From assembly GCA_028285625.1 (NCBI GenBank), contig JANQOX010000022.1, positions 124,001 to 188,000 on the forward strand: DNA of 64,000 bases. The letters are read 5' to 3'. Under the pieces are notes generated by a model, which ran no database searches, was not told the origin of the DNA, and was given only the letters and a program-made list of their open reading frames with translations. Shown in pieces: positions 9,137 through 19,207 of this stretch (positions within the stretch are counted from its first letter, which is position 1; every line of letters starts with the position of its first letter). The stretch is from Myxococcota bacterium. GTDB taxonomy: Bacteria; Myxococcota_A; UBA9160; UBA6930. Made by a program: the position numbers and the translations under genes.

Positions 9137-10945
9137 ATGTCCGCCCCGAGCCCTCGCAAAGACCTGCGGAACCTCGCGATCATCGCGCACGTCGATCACG
9201 GCAAGACCACGCTCGTGGACGGCCTGTTCCGCTACACGGGCGCGCTGCGCTCGAATCAGGACCTGCCGGACCGGGCCATGGACTCCCAGGACCTCGAGCG
9301 GGAGCGCGGCATCACGATTTCGGCCAAGACCACCGCCATCGACTTCGAGGGCGTACGCATCCAGCTGGTCGACACGCCTGGCCACGCCGACTTCGGCGGC
9401 GAGGTGGAGCGCGTTCTGGGCATGGTGGACGGGGTGCTGCTGCTCGTCGACGCCGTCGAAGGAGTGATGCCCCAGACGCGCTTCGTGCTTCGCAAGGCGC
9501 TCGAGCACGGCCTGCGCCCCATCCTGGTGGTGAACAAGATCGACCGCCCCGACTCCCGCGGCCATGCCGTGGTGGACGAGGTCTTCGACCTGCTGGTGGA
9601 CCTCGAGGCCAACGACGCGCAGCTCGAGTTTCCGGTGGTCTATGCCTCAGCCAAGCAGGGGGCGGCCTCCCTCGACCCCGAAGGCCCTCTCGGCGACCTG
9701 CGCCCGCTGCTCGACACGGTGCTCGAGCAGGCGCCGGCTCCTCTGGTCGACGTCGAAGGCAGCCTCCAGTTCCAGGCGGTGACGCTGGGCTGGGACGACT
9801 TCCTGGGCCGGCTCGTCATCGGCCGCGTCGAGCGGGGTTCGATGAAGCGAGGCTCCACGGTGGTGCGCGTCCCCGAGGAGGGCCCGCCCTCGCCCTTCCG
9901 GGTGACCAAGCTCTTCGGCACCCGCGGGCTCGAGCGCGTGGAGCTCGACGAGGCCACGGCTGGCGAGATCGTGATGCTCGCCGGCGTGGACGACATCGAG
10001 ATCGGCGACACCGTCTGCGACCGCGGCGCACCCGACCCCCTGCCCCGGATCGCGATCGACCCGCCGACCATTCGCGTGCGTTTTTCCGTCAACAACTCGC
10101 CCTTTGCCGGGCGCGACGGCCGCTTCCTCACCAGCCGACAGGTGGGCGAGCGGCTCGAGCGCGAGTCGCTCGGCAACGTCTCGATCAAGATCGAAGAGAC
10201 CGACGCGCGCGACACGTTCCAGGTCGCCGGCCGCGGCGAGCTGCAGATCGCCGTCCTGATCGAGAACATGCGCCGCGAGGGCTACGAGTTCTCGGTCTCG
10301 CGGCCCGAGATCATCCCCCGCGAGGTCGATGGCGCACTGTGCGAGCCCGTGGAAGACGTGCTCGCCGAGGTTCCCGAGGCCTACTCCGGATCGGTCATGG
10401 AGAAGCTGTCGTCGCGCAAGGGACGGCTTCTGTCGATGGAGCCCCGCGGCGATCGCATCCATCTGCACTTCGTGGTTCCGAGCCGCGGCCTGTTCGGCTA
10501 CCGCGGCGAGTTCCTCACCGACACGCGGGGCGAGGGCATCCTGCACCGGACCGTGCGCGGCTACGAGCCCCATGCCGGGCCGCTCCAGTCACGCCAGGTG
10601 GGCGCCATCGTGGCCAGCGAGACGGGCCAGACCACGCCCTATGCGCTCTACAACATCCAGGAGCGCTCCACCCTGTTCGTGGGGCCCGGGCTGCCGGTCT
10701 ACGAGGGCCAGGTGGTCGGCGAGAACCGACGAGCCGGCGATCTCGACGTGAACGTCTGCCGGGCCAAGAAGCTCACCAATGTCCGTGCCGCCGGTAAGGA
10801 CGAGGCCACCGTGGTGACGACCCCCCGCATGATCACGATCGAGTCCGCGCTGGAGTGGATCGAGGAGGACGAGCTCCTCGAGGTGACCCCCAAGGCCCTG
10901 CGGCTGCGCAAGCGCGTGCTCCCCCGCAATCTGCGCAAGCGCTAG
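9137..10945 (+). CDS. typA: Ribosome-binding GTPase BipA/TypA
   Basis: A 602-aa translational GTPase of the EF-G superfamily that binds 70S ribosomes and helps 50S assembly and stress adaptation. Seen: G1 AHVDHGKTT, the switch I Thr in [10 protein letters not shown]3 [15 protein letters not shown]4 NKIDRP, then domain II, the EF-G-like domains III and V ([20 protein letters not shown]) and the C-terminal domain. Length matches the family (about 600-615). I chose ATG 9137 because the G-domain begins ten residues later; an in-frame ATG at 9047 would add a non-homologous extension. Confidence 0.97.
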   Translation: MSAPSPRKDLRNLAIIAHVDHGKTTLVDGLFRYTGALRSNQDLPDRAMDSQDLERERGITISAKTTAIDFEGVRIQLVDTPGHADFGGEVERVLGMVDGVLLLVDAVEGVMPQTRFVLRKALEHGLRPILVVNKIDRPDSRGHAVVDEVFDLLVDLEANDAQLEFPVVYASAKQGAASLDPEGPLGDLRPLLDTVLEQAPAPLVDVEGSLQFQAVTLGWDDFLGRLVIGRVERGSMKRGSTVVRVPEEGPPSPFRVTKLFGTRGLERVELDEATAGEIVMLAGVDDIEIGDTVCDRGAPDPLPRIAIDPPTIRVRFSVNNSPFAGRDGRFLTSRQVGERLERESLGNVSIKIEETDARDTFQVAGRGELQIAVLIENMRREGYEFSVSRPEIIPREVDGALCEPVEDVLAEVPEAYSGSVMEKLSSRKGRLLSMEPRGDRIHLHFVVPSRGLFGYRGEFLTDTRGEGILHRTVRGYEPHAGPLQSRQVGAIVASETGQTTPYALYNIQERSTLFVGPGLPVYEGQVVGENRRAGDLDVNVCRAKKLTNVRAAGKDEATVVTTPRMITIESALEWIEEDELLEVTPKALRLRKRVLPRNLRKR

Positions 10946-11025
10946 CCGGCCCCCTCAAGAACACGCAGCTCCTGCCGATAAGTCCCCATGTCTCGGGCGA
11001 GATGCCCGATCCGAGGGGGGACGCG

Positions 11026-11412
11026 ATGGAGCCGCTGGAACCGATCGACGACGCGACGCTGCTGCGCATGGTGCGCTACGCGCTGGCCACCGGAGGCGAT
11101 CGCCTCTGCTTTCGTCCCGGGCGCAGGCCCGCCCAGGAGGGCCTGGGAGGGGGCCGCGAGCTGCGCCACCGCCAGCTCACGGGCTGCGACACCAGCGCCG
11201 TCGCCGATAGCCTGCTCCGACGCGTGCGGGTCTCGGAGCGGCTGCGCTCGTCTGGCGTCGACGCGGCCTGCTCGCTGCCGCTTCTCGTCGAGCTACCGGG
11301 CGAGGCGCTGCTCGAGGCGCGCTTCGCGCCGGCGCCCGGAGGCCTCGAGATCACCCTGGACGTGATCCGGCCCCTGCCCGACCCGTTCGTCCTCGAGGCT
11401 GCCGAGGGCTGA
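11026..11412 (+). CDS. Small protein resembling the PilT/GspE N-terminal domain
   Basis: A 128-aa protein; the ATG start has GAGGGGGG five bases upstream. The first ~65 residues (ATLLRMVRYALATGGDRLCF, RPGRRP, then RELRHRQLTGCDTSAVADSL) follow the pattern of the N-terminal PATAN-like domain of PilT/PilB-type secretion ATPases, where LL..A...GASDLHL..GRPP.....G is typical. No Walker motifs follow, so this is a stand-alone domain. It may regulate or pair with a pilus ATPase, which is inference. It follows typA by 80 bp and is convergent with tpsA. Confidence 0.65.
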   Translation: MEPLEPIDDATLLRMVRYALATGGDRLCFRPGRRPAQEGLGGGRELRHRQLTGCDTSAVADSLLRRVRVSERLRSSGVDAACSLPLLVELPGEALLEARFAPAPGGLEITLDVIRPLPDPFVLEAAEG

Positions 11413-11433
11413 CCCCGGGGACGTGGCCAGCAA

Positions 11434-11467
11434 GAGAAACGCCCCGACTCCCGAAGGAGCCGGGGCG
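11434..11467 (-). terminator. Rho-independent terminator for tpsA
   Basis: On the minus strand CGCCCCGGCTCC, a TTCG tetraloop and GGAGTCGGGGCG form a 12-bp stem with one G-U pair, followed by TTTCTCTT. A UUCG loop and U-rich tail make a strong intrinsic terminator 25 bp downstream of the tpsA stop. The plus strand lacks the T-run, so it acts on minus-strand transcription. Confidence 0.85.
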
Positions 11468-11492
11468 CGTGACTCCCCGATCCCAGCTCGGC

Positions 11493-14400
11493 CTAGAGGC
11501 CCGAGCCCTGGCCGATCGCGCGGTCCAGCTCGTGGTGCGACAGGCCCGTCACGCCGAGGCCCTCGTGCATGTCACCCAGCAGCAGCTGGTGCAGCGTCAC
11601 GTGCTCCTGCTCCTCGAGCCCGTAGCCCACGGAGTGGTCGAGCATCTCGTCGGCCTGACTCAGATACGCCTTGGCCGCCTGGTGCTCCGGCGCGCCGGCG
11701 ATGTGGGCACCCACACCGTGACCCGAAGCGCTGGCCTCGGGCCCGGCACCGACCGGCGGCAGCCCCCCACCCTGCTGGGCGAGGTTGAAGCCGCGGATAC
11801 CGGCCTGCAGGGCGTCGCCGGCGCTGGCGAGCGCTGCCGTGTCCTGCACGACGCCCGCGTAGTGCGCCTGGGACTGTGAGAGGAAGGCCTGCGTGTCGGC
11901 CTCGCCCGCCTGGAAGCGCTCGCCCCGGGCCACCACGATCTTGTCGTAGATCCCGGCGCACTCGAACGACATGGCGCCCATGTCGCAGCTCGACATGAAC
12001 TGCCGCACCTCGGCCGCCGTGAGCGTCTCGGACTTCGAGTTCGGCTTGCCATCCGTGCGGCGGCCCTTGAGCGCCTTCGGGTCGGCCTGCCCGCCGATGG
12101 CGATGCCGTCGGCGAAGAAGTCGACGCCCCGGCCCAGCGCACTCGCGGAGAGCGGATCGATCAGCGCAAAGCGGTCCAGGAAGGCCTGGTTGCCACCGAT
12201 CACGCCGTCGCCGGTCGCGATGCGCACCTGGTCGGGCTGCAGCGGAGCGCCCCCGAACTGCAGGTTCGTCACGTTGAACGCCGCGGTGTTGGCCACGATG
12301 TCCACGCCGCGGTCCGGATCGACGAGCGACCCGTCGATCGGGCTGGTCGCCGGCCCGGCGTTGCGGGGCACGAAGTTCACCGTGTTGGCGGTGACCTGCA
12401 GGTTGTCGGCGTTCAGGTCGCCGGCGTTGAACGTCTGGGCCTGCACGCTGAGCAGCCGCCCAGCCGTGATCTTGTCGTTCGGGCCCATGTTCATGTTGCG
12501 GTTGGCGCGCAGGACCAGGTTGCCACTCCCGAAGAAGTTCGAGTCGCGGCTCGGGTTGCCCCGGTTGCTCACCATGTTGATGTCCCGAGCGGCGAACCAA
12601 TCCTGGTTGCCCAGCAGGCGCACGCGACTCACGTCGGTCGGGAAGATCGTGTCCCGGCCCGAGTTCCCCTCGTTCACGTCGATGAAGGGGAACTGCTGCA
12701 TCGTGGTGTCGCCACCGCTGTTGATGCGGTTCGCCGTGAGCTGGGCGTTACCGCGGGCCAGCACGTTCCCGCCCGCCGCGACGTTGTTCGCCGTGACGTT
12801 CAGGTTGGCGAGCAGAGCCGTATTCTGGCCGCTGATCACGTCGATGGCGAGAATGCTGCCGCCCTGGGCCTCCACCAGCACGTCCCCGGCAGCACCCGTG
12901 ACGTCGTTGGTGATGACGTCGGTGAGCGCTTGCACGTTCACGTTGTTGCCGGCGAAGATGTCGCCCTGGCGCGTGTCCACCTTGCCACCGTCGGCATCGA
13001 TGATCACGTCGTTGCCCGTGGCCGTCACGTTCTGGGTGAGCACCGTCCCGCCCGCGAGGATGTCCACGTCGTTGCCGGCCGTGGTGTCGCCCTCGATGGT
13101 GGTGTCGTTGCCGGTATCGATGTCGACGTCGTTGCCGGCGGTCACGTCATTGCCCACCAGCAGGTCGTTGCCCACCAGCAGCGTGGCGTCGTTGCCCGCA
13201 GTCACGTCGTTCACGACCTCGGCGTCGTTGCCGACATCGGCGTTGACGTCGTTGCCGGCGGTCACGTCGTTGCCCACGAGCAGGTCGTTGCCGACCGTCA
13301 GGTTGGCGTCGTTGCCCGCGATCACGTCGTTGCCCACGTCGCCGTCGTTGCCGACGACGGCGTTCACGTCGTTGCCGGCGGTCACGTCGTTGCCCACCGT
13401 CAGGTCGTTGCCCGTGGTGATGTCGGCATCGACACCGGCGACGACGTCGTTGCCGATGTTGGCGTCGTTGCCCGCGGTAACCGTGGCGTTGGCGGCGGTG
13501 CCCTCGACGTCCTGGCTGACGTCGACGTCCGTGCCCGCGATCACGGTCGCGTTCTGACCGCCGGTCACGCTGCCCGTGACACCCACGTTGCCATTGGGCG
13601 CCTGCACGGTGGCGTCGTTGCCCGCCGTCACGCTCTGGGTGGTCGCGTTGCCGTTCGTGGCCGTGATGGTCGCGTCGTTGCCGGCGGTGGTGTCGCCGCC
13701 GATCTGGACGTCCTGGGCCGCGTTGATGATCGCGTCGATCCCGGCATCCACCGTACCCGTAATGGCGACGTTCTCGCCGGCATCCACGTTCACGTTGCCG
13801 GCCGTGCCCTCGACGTTGCCGCCCAGCGTGGCCGAGCCGTTGGTGGCGTCCACATCGACATCGTTGCCGGCGAGGACATTGCCGCCCACCTCGGCGTTCA
13901 GGCCCGCCGAGATCGTGGCATCGTTGCCCGCCGTGACGTCGCCGACCACCTCGGCGTTGGCGACACCCGCCGTCACCGTGGCGTTGCCAGCGGTCGCCGT
14001 GACGCTCCCAACTACCCTGGCGAAGAAGCCGCCGGTCACCGTGGCGTCATTGCCGGCGGTCACATCGCCGCTCACGATGGCGTTGCCGACCGTGCCGTTC
14101 ACCAGGGCGTTGCCATTCGTGGCGGTCACCGCGCCGGTGGTGGCGTTCTGCTGGGCCGTCACCGTGGCGTCGTTGCCTGCGGTGACGGTGCCGTCCACGT
14201 TGGCCGAGCCCGTGCCGCCGTCCACGAGCGCGTTGCCCGTACCCGCGACCACGTTGCCGCCCACGTCCGCGCCGGTCCCGCCCGTCACGGACGTGTCCTG
14301 GCCCGCCGTGGCGTTGCCGGTCACGTTGGCCGTGCCGTTCACGCCGTTGACGATGACCGTGCCGTTGGTGCCCTCGATGTCGCCATTGACCTGGGCGTTG

Positions 14401-17063
14401 TTCAGCGCCTGGACGGTGGCGTCCACACCTGCGGTCACCCGCTGGGTCGTCGCGTCGCCACCCAGGGCCGTCACCGACGCGCTCGTCGTGGCGTCGATGG
14501 TGCCGGTGGTGGCATCCGTCGAGCCCGTCACGGTCACGTTGGCCGCCGCCAGGTTGCCGGTGTTCGCCGCGCCGCCGTCGGCATCGACGTTGATCTGCGG
14601 GCCACCGGTGACGTCCTGCGTGGTAGCGGAACCCGCCGCCGTCACGTTCACGATGCCGTTCGGCGCATTGATGGCGCCGGTCTGGATGTTTCCGCCTGCA
14701 GCCGCGGCCTGCGTATCGACCCCCACGCTGCCGGTCGCCGAGGCGATGTCGCCCGTCGTGACGTCGCCCGTGCCGGTCACCGAAACGCCGGTTTCGCCAG
14801 ACAGGTTGGCCGTGTTGGTGGTACCGCCCACCGGCGTGCCGCCGGTCGAGCCTTCGATCGTGACCGCACCGCCGGTGGCCGTCACGTCCTGGGCGACCAC
14901 GTTGCCGTCGGCGCCGATCCGGGCGTCGCCACCCTGGGCGACGACGTTGCCCACACTGGCATTGCCCGCAGCCTGCACGTCCACGTTGGTCGCGGCCGTG
15001 ATGTCGCCGCCCACGGCGACGTCGCCGGTGGTCGAGTTCACCTGGGCCGTGCCGCCCTGCGCACTCACGGCGCCGGTGGTCACGTTGCCGCCACCGATCA
15101 CGTGCGCGGCCTCGGTCGCCGTAATGGCGCCGGTCTGGATGGTGCCGGTGTTCGCCGTGAGCTGCGCCGGGTCTGCGGCCGGGGGCGGCGGCGAGCCGCC
15201 CACGAGCACGCGGCCGCCGTCGATGGTGCCGGTCTGGATGTCGTTCAGCGCGGTCACCTGCACCAGGGCCGGCCCGGTGACGTTGCCCGCCGCGAGGCTT
15301 CCGCCCTGGGCGTCGAGGATGGTCGCACCCTGACCGAGACCCGGGTCGCCGGCCGAGCTCACGTTGCCGAGGTTGTTGATGCTGCCGCCAGCCGTCACCT
15401 GGGCGTTGCCGGCGTCGGCGTTGATGTCGTTGCCACCGCCGTTCACGTTGCCCGCGGTGGCCTCGACCACCGCGTTCGCGCCGGCCTGGATGCCGCCGTT
15501 CATGTTCACGTCGTTGCCGGCCTGGATGAAGGCCGTGCCCGCCGCGTCCACGGCGCCCAGCGTGGCATCCACGGCGGCCGTGACCACCACGTCGCCCGTG
15601 GTCGAGGTCAGCGTGTTCACGTTGTCGATCACGCTGCCGGTGTCGGAGTTGATGGTGACGCTGTCACCGCTCACGGCGCCGTTCAGGACGGCGTCGCCAT
15701 TGGCGTCCACCACCGCCGGGCCGAGGCCCGCGTTCACGCCGCCCACGGTCACGCCTCCGCCGCCCGACGAGATCGCCGCGGTGTCGCCCGCCACGATCGC
15801 ACCCGTGGTCACCTGGCCGGCCGTCGCGGTGCCGTCAGGGTCGGTGGTCTTCTTGCCGACGATCACGTTGGCCCCGAGCCCCGCCACGGCACCCATGGTG
15901 ATGTCGCCGGTGGCCAGGGCCACCACGTCGGCGGCCACCACGTTGCCCGTGTTCAGGTTCGAGCCCGCCACGTTCTGGGCCGACCCGGCGTCGAGGTTCA
16001 CCGAGAGCAGCTCGGTGGTGCCGCCGATGTCGGCGGCGGTCACGTTGCCGCCGGCCTGAACGAAGAGCGAGCTGGTGAACTGGGTGCCGTCGTTGACCGC
16101 CTGGTTGAAGGTCGTGTCGCCCGTGGAGATGATCACGGCGTTGCCGCCGGTGGTCACCGGGCCGTCCGCGAGGAAGTCGCCGCCGGCGATGGTGGTGCTG
16201 TCGCCGATGCCGATGTTGCCCTGGAGCGTCACGTTGTCGCCCACGGCCGTGCCCGCGTGGTTCACGCCCAGCGAGTAGAGGTCGCTGGCTGCGAAGATGA
16301 TGTCCTGACCCTGGGCCTGCTGGGTGGCCGCGGTGCCGGTGTTGTTCACGCCGATGCCGCCCGGGTCGGCGCCGCTCACGGTCACCACCAGCCGGCTGTC
16401 GGGGCCGGTGGGCGCGATCGTCGCGCTCTCGCCGGCCACCATGACCACCGCGCCGTCGAGCGCGGCCACCAGACCGGCGTTGCTCACGCGGCGGCCCACC
16501 AGGAACACGTTGCCCTCCGGCGCGAAGATCGACGGGTCGTCGGGGTTGGCCTTGGCCTGGATCGTGATGTCGCCGGTCAGGTTGTTGAACTGGGTGATCG
16601 CGCTGCCCGCCGCGAACGCCACCGCATCGATCTCGCCTGCGACGCCCACGAAGCCGCTGGCCACGATCGAGCCGTTCGGACCCACCGTGATGCCTGCCGG
16701 GTTCGCCAGGAAGACCTGCCCGTTGCTCTGCAGCACGCCATCGATGAACGAGAGCGGCGCGTTGGCGATGAGGGTGTTGAGAACCCGGTCCCCGCCGTTC
16801 GTGAACAGGAAGTTCGTCGTCTCACCGTTGGCGATCGAGAACGTGTCCCACTGGATCACCGTGTTGTTGGCGATCCCGGCCACGCTGAGCGTGTTGGCCA
16901 CGGAGTCGTCGAACAGGGCCACGGAGCCGGCCTGGACGTTGGGGTTCGTGGGGTTCGCCCAGAGGGGGAACGGCACGAGCATCGCCAGCGTGAGGCTCGC
17001 CGCGAGGGCGCGGCGCACGAAGCCGGAAGTCGAGGGAACGTGAGGGAAGGTGGGGTTGGGCAT
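11493..17063 (-). CDS. Two-partner secretion exoprotein (TpsA), filamentous-haemagglutinin-like
   Basis: An 1856-aa secreted protein and the largest gene here. Residues 1-36 are a signal peptide (basic RRALAASLTLAML, then ALWA-like cleavage near LWANP). The next ~250 residues form a TPS domain: VIQWDTFSIANGETTNF, VLNTLIA, GQVFLANPAGITVGPNG and SGFVGVAGEID are the FHA N-terminal motifs recognised by the outer-membrane partner. The middle is a Gly/Asn/Asp/Val/Thr-rich right-handed beta-helix, densely repeated at about residues 1195-1330 (GNDVTAGNDV type). The C-terminal ~400 residues are non-repetitive, ending in a His-rich helical part. It probably acts as a surface adhesin or matrix protein. 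ATG start with GGAGAGG upstream; transcribed after tpsB and ended by a strong terminator. Confidence 0.92.
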   Translation of the reverse strand: MPNPTFPHVPSTSGFVRRALAASLTLAMLVPFPLWANPTNPNVQAGSVALFDDSVANTLSVAGIANNTVIQWDTFSIANGETTNFLFTNGGDRVLNTLIANAPLSFIDGVLQSNGQVFLANPAGITVGPNGSIVASGFVGVAGEIDAVAFAAGSAITQFNNLTGDITIQAKANPDDPSIFAPEGNVFLVGRRVSNAGLVAALDGAVVMVAGESATIAPTGPDSRLVVTVSGADPGGIGVNNTGTAATQQAQGQDIIFAASDLYSLGVNHAGTAVGDNVTLQGNIGIGDSTTIAGGDFLADGPVTTGGNAVIISTGDTTFNQAVNDGTQFTSSLFVQAGGNVTAADIGGTTELLSVNLDAGSAQNVAGSNLNTGNVVAADVVALATGDITMGAVAGLGANVIVGKKTTDPDGTATAGQVTTGAIVAGDTAAISSGGGGVTVGGVNAGLGPAVVDANGDAVLNGAVSGDSVTINSDTGSVIDNVNTLTSTTGDVVVTAAVDATLGAVDAAGTAFIQAGNDVNMNGGIQAGANAVVEATAGNVNGGGNDINADAGNAQVTAGGSINNLGNVSSAGDPGLGQGATILDAQGGSLAAGNVTGPALVQVTALNDIQTGTIDGGRVLVGGSPPPPAADPAQLTANTGTIQTGAITATEAAHVIGGGNVTTGAVSAQGGTAQVNSTTGDVAVGGDITAATNVDVQAAGNASVGNVVAQGGDARIGADGNVVAQDVTATGGAVTIEGSTGGTPVGGTTNTANLSGETGVSVTGTGDVTTGDIASATGSVGVDTQAAAAGGNIQTGAINAPNGIVNVTAAGSATTQDVTGGPQINVDADGGAANTGNLAAANVTVTGSTDATTGTIDATTSASVTALGGDATTQRVTAGVDATVQALNNAQVNGDIEGTNGTVIVNGVNGTANVTGNATAGQDTSVTGGTGADVGGNVVAGTGNALVDGGTGSANVDGTVTAGNDATVTAQQNATTGAVTATNGNALVNGTVGNAIVSGDVTAGNDATVTGGFFARVVGSVTATAGNATVTAGVANAEVVGDVTAGNDATISAGLNAEVGGNVLAGNDVDVDATNGSATLGGNVEGTAGNVNVDAGENVAITGTVDAGIDAIINAAQDVQIGGDTTAGNDATITATNGNATTQSVTAGNDATVQAPNGNVGVTGSVTGGQNATVIAGTDVDVSQDVEGTAANATVTAGNDANIGNDVVAGVDADITTGNDLTVGNDVTAGNDVNAVVGNDGDVGNDVIAGNDANLTVGNDLLVGNDVTAGNDVNADVGNDAEVVNDVTAGNDATLLVGNDLLVGNDVTAGNDVDIDTGNDTTIEGDTTAGNDVDILAGGTVLTQNVTATGNDVIIDADGGKVDTRQGDIFAGNNVNVQALTDVITNDVTGAAGDVLVEAQGGSILAIDVISGQNTALLANLNVTANNVAAGGNVLARGNAQLTANRINSGGDTTMQQFPFIDVNEGNSGRDTIFPTDVSRVRLLGNQDWFAARDINMVSNRGNPSRDSNFFGSGNLVLRANRNMNMGPNDKITAGRLLSVQAQTFNAGDLNADNLQVTANTVNFVPRNAGPATSPIDGSLVDPDRGVDIVANTAAFNVTNLQFGGAPLQPDQVRIATGDGVIGGNQAFLDRFALIDPLSASALGRGVDFFADGIAIGGQADPKALKGRRTDGKPNSKSETLTAAEVRQFMSSCDMGAMSFECAGIYDKIVVARGERFQAGEADTQAFLSQSQAHYAGVVQDTAALASAGDALQAGIRGFNLAQQGGGLPPVGAGPEASASGHGVGAHIAGAPEHQAAKAYLSQADEMLDHSVGYGLEEQEHVTLHQLLLGDMHEGLGVTGLSHHELDRAIGQGSGL
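13081..13475 (-). repeat. 60-nt/120-nt coding repeats in tpsA
   Basis: Tandem units of exactly 60 nt (20 residues), grouped in 120-nt higher-order pairs, encode GND-containing strands such as VGNDVTAGNDV. The block GTCGTTGCCGGCGGTCACGT recurs at 120-nt spacing (ends of three units near 13150, 13270 and 13390). Twenty residues per turn pair suits a beta-helix coil. The near-identical DNA suggests recent expansion by slippage or unequal recombination. Confidence 0.85.
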
Positions 17064-17263
17064 GGGGGGGTCCTCTCCAAGTCGATCTGTTCGTGGCCGC
17101 TCCAGCCGGTGCGGTGACGCGAACTCCGCGATTTCCTTGTGAAAGCGAAAGCGCGGGCAAGATCGGCGAGCTAACGGGGCAGTTGCATCTTCTCTTTACC
17201 CCCTTGGGGGCGCGAACATGGGGAATTCGTGGACCGCGGCTCGGGGTTCTCCCCGGGGCCGGG

Positions 17264-19207
17264 TCAGTAGAGGAAGGTGAGGACGACGTGGTACTCGCTC
17301 GAGTACTTGGACACGAGGCCACCGCGTACCTCGTCCAGGGCGATGCCCCAGTCGAAGCGCACGTTCAGGTTGCGCTTGAGTTGCAGTTCGAGGCCGGCGC
17401 CCACGCTTCGCAGCGTCTCGCGCTTGAGCCCGGCGAAGTTCTCGAGCGCCGTCGGCTTGTTGAGCTCGACGAAGCCGATGTCTCCGAACACCCGGAAGAT
17501 CAGGTCCCAGTCCGGGAAGATGAACGCCTGGGGGGAGACCACGTTGAAGCGGCCCACCAGCGGCATGTTGACCGGGTCGGCCGGCTGGAACAGGCGCGGG
17601 ATGTGCAGCCGATACTCGACGCGGCCGATCCAGACGTCGTCGCCCGCCACCACCGTCTGCGGGTAGCCGCGCACGGTGTAGAAGCCGCCCGCGGCCTTCT
17701 GGAACTCCGGGATCAGCCGGTTGTCGAAGGCCACCTGGCCCTCGAAGCGGATCGAGATCTCGTGGGCCAGCGTGGACGTTCCGGGCGTCTGCGGGTCGGA
17801 CCAGGCCTCGCGGTAGATGAGCGGCTCGAGGAAGAACGAGTACCGCACGTTCCAGGTCATGTACTGGAAGCGGCGGTCGGGCTGTACGCGCCCGAGGATG
17901 GTGAGCCGCGTCTCGTCCAGCGTGCCCGCGATCGACGCGAAGTTGCGGTTGTACTGCAGGTCGGCGAAGAAGGCCGAGGTGGGCTTGATGCGCTCCATCC
18001 GCAGACCGAGGCGCCCGAAGAAGAAGTTCGACTCGTCCTTCAGGCCGAACAGCTGCTGGTTGACCTTCACCTCCTGCCAGCGCGCGCCCGCACGGAGGTC
18101 GACGAAGAAGTCCTTGTACTGGAAGACGTTGTAGGTGAGGTCGGCGCCGGCGTACCACTGGTCGCCCTGGAAACGCAGGAAGCTGAAGCCCTGCTGGGAC
18201 GAATCGAACTCGCTCCAGGCCCCGTCGATCCGCAGGCGCAGGCGCGGGATGGCGTCGTTGATGGGTGAGTCGTACGACCCGATCACCGCGTTGACTTCGT
18301 CGAAGTTCCCGGTGATGTAATCGAGGCGCAGGATGTCGTCGCGGTTGGTGACCTGGTTGTGGATGAACCCGAAGCGCTGCCGGTAGGGCGTGGTCTGATC
18401 GGTACCCGTGTTCGAGAGCTGGACGTAGGCGTACCAGGGCTTGAGCTCGCGAACCTTGTAGTCGAGCTGGGTGGTGCCGACCTTCTCACCCGGCGCCAGC
18501 TCGGCCGAGGCGAAGCGACCCGGGTGACGCGAGAGCCACGACGCATAGTCTTCGATCTCGCCGGTGCGGATCAGGTCGTCACCGGGCTCGGTGACCGTGG
18601 GTGCGAGGCGGCGGATGCGCGCATGCACCGGGTTGTTCACGCGCTGCTCCGGAGGCGTGTCGTCGAAGCGAGGCCCCTGGGCGATCATGTTGGTCTCGGC
18701 GATCTGCCCGACGCTCACGACGACGGTGAGCGCCGTCGCGCCATCCGGCCGCAGGTCACGTCCGGAGGGGCTCTCGAGGTCTCTCGGGCGCACGCTCACG
18801 CCGGAGATGCCCGCCTCGTTGATGTGCTTCACGATCGCGATGCCGGCGGCGCGAATCGCGCTGGCGTAGAAGCTCGAGCCGGGTGCGATCCCCCCGATGG
18901 TGAGCTCGGTCACCTCGCCCGGGCGGGGCGCCACATAGCCGCTCGGCGTCTCCGTGACCCGGAAGGAGAGCGCTTCGAGATCTCCGATCGACGGGAGCGC
19001 CGGGTCGGTTCCGGCGTACTCGAGGGCGAAGCGATCGACCCGATAGCGCGGACCATCGGACGGCACCGGCTCGGCGGCGTGGGCGGCCACCGCCCCGAGC
19101 AGCAGCCATGACGTCAGCAGGACGACCCACCGGCGCGCGGAGACCGCAGCGGCCCCGGCAAGTACGTGGAAGCGCCCTGCGGGCGAACGAAGAGTGTCGG
19201 GTTGCAT
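17264..19207 (-). CDS. Two-partner secretion outer-membrane transporter (TpsB), ShlB/FhaC-like
   Basis: A 647-aa Omp85-superfamily pore that recognises the TPS domain of the adjacent TpsA and moves it across the outer membrane. The N-terminus has a long signal peptide (hydrophobic VVLLTSWLLLGAVAAHAAEP). Residues ~50-250 are POTRA-like (RYRVDRFALEYAG, then IAIVKHINEAGISGVSVRPR). Residues ~270-647 form a beta-barrel with many aromatic strand ends, finishing in VVLTFLY with the typical terminal aromatic residue. I chose ATG 19207 because GGAAGGAA lies just upstream. The tpsA start lies 200 bp downstream on the same strand, giving the standard tpsB-tpsA order. Confidence 0.88.
   Translation of the reverse strand: MQPDTLRSPAGRFHVLAGAAAVSARRWVVLLTSWLLLGAVAAHAAEPVPSDGPRYRVDRFALEYAGTDPALPSIGDLEALSFRVTETPSGYVAPRPGEVTELTIGGIAPGSSFYASAIRAAGIAIVKHINEAGISGVSVRPRDLESPSGRDLRPDGATALTVVVSVGQIAETNMIAQGPRFDDTPPEQRVNNPVHARIRRLAPTVTEPGDDLIRTGEIEDYASWLSRHPGRFASAELAPGEKVGTTQLDYKVRELKPWYAYVQLSNTGTDQTTPYRQRFGFIHNQVTNRDDILRLDYITGNFDEVNAVIGSYDSPINDAIPRLRLRIDGAWSEFDSSQQGFSFLRFQGDQWYAGADLTYNVFQYKDFFVDLRAGARWQEVKVNQQLFGLKDESNFFFGRLGLRMERIKPTSAFFADLQYNRNFASIAGTLDETRLTILGRVQPDRRFQYMTWNVRYSFFLEPLIYREAWSDPQTPGTSTLAHEISIRFEGQVAFDNRLIPEFQKAAGGFYTVRGYPQTVVAGDDVWIGRVEYRLHIPRLFQPADPVNMPLVGRFNVVSPQAFIFPDWDLIFRVFGDIGFVELNKPTALENFAGLKRETLRSVGAGLELQLKRNLNVRFDWGIALDEVRGGLVSKYSSEYHVVLTFLY

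Noticed and set aside
13081..13475. Regular repeats as a CRISPR array
   Set aside because: The repeats are contiguous 60-nt coding units without unique spacers, in frame within tpsA, and there are no cas genes.
12930..17117. Very long open frames on the strand opposite tpsA (over 1300 codons)
   Set aside because: They have no ribosome site, and their Val/Gly/His/Arg-rich composition mirrors the GND-type repeats. tpsA itself has a signal peptide, TPS domain and terminator, so the antisense frames are by-products of GC-rich repetitive coding DNA.
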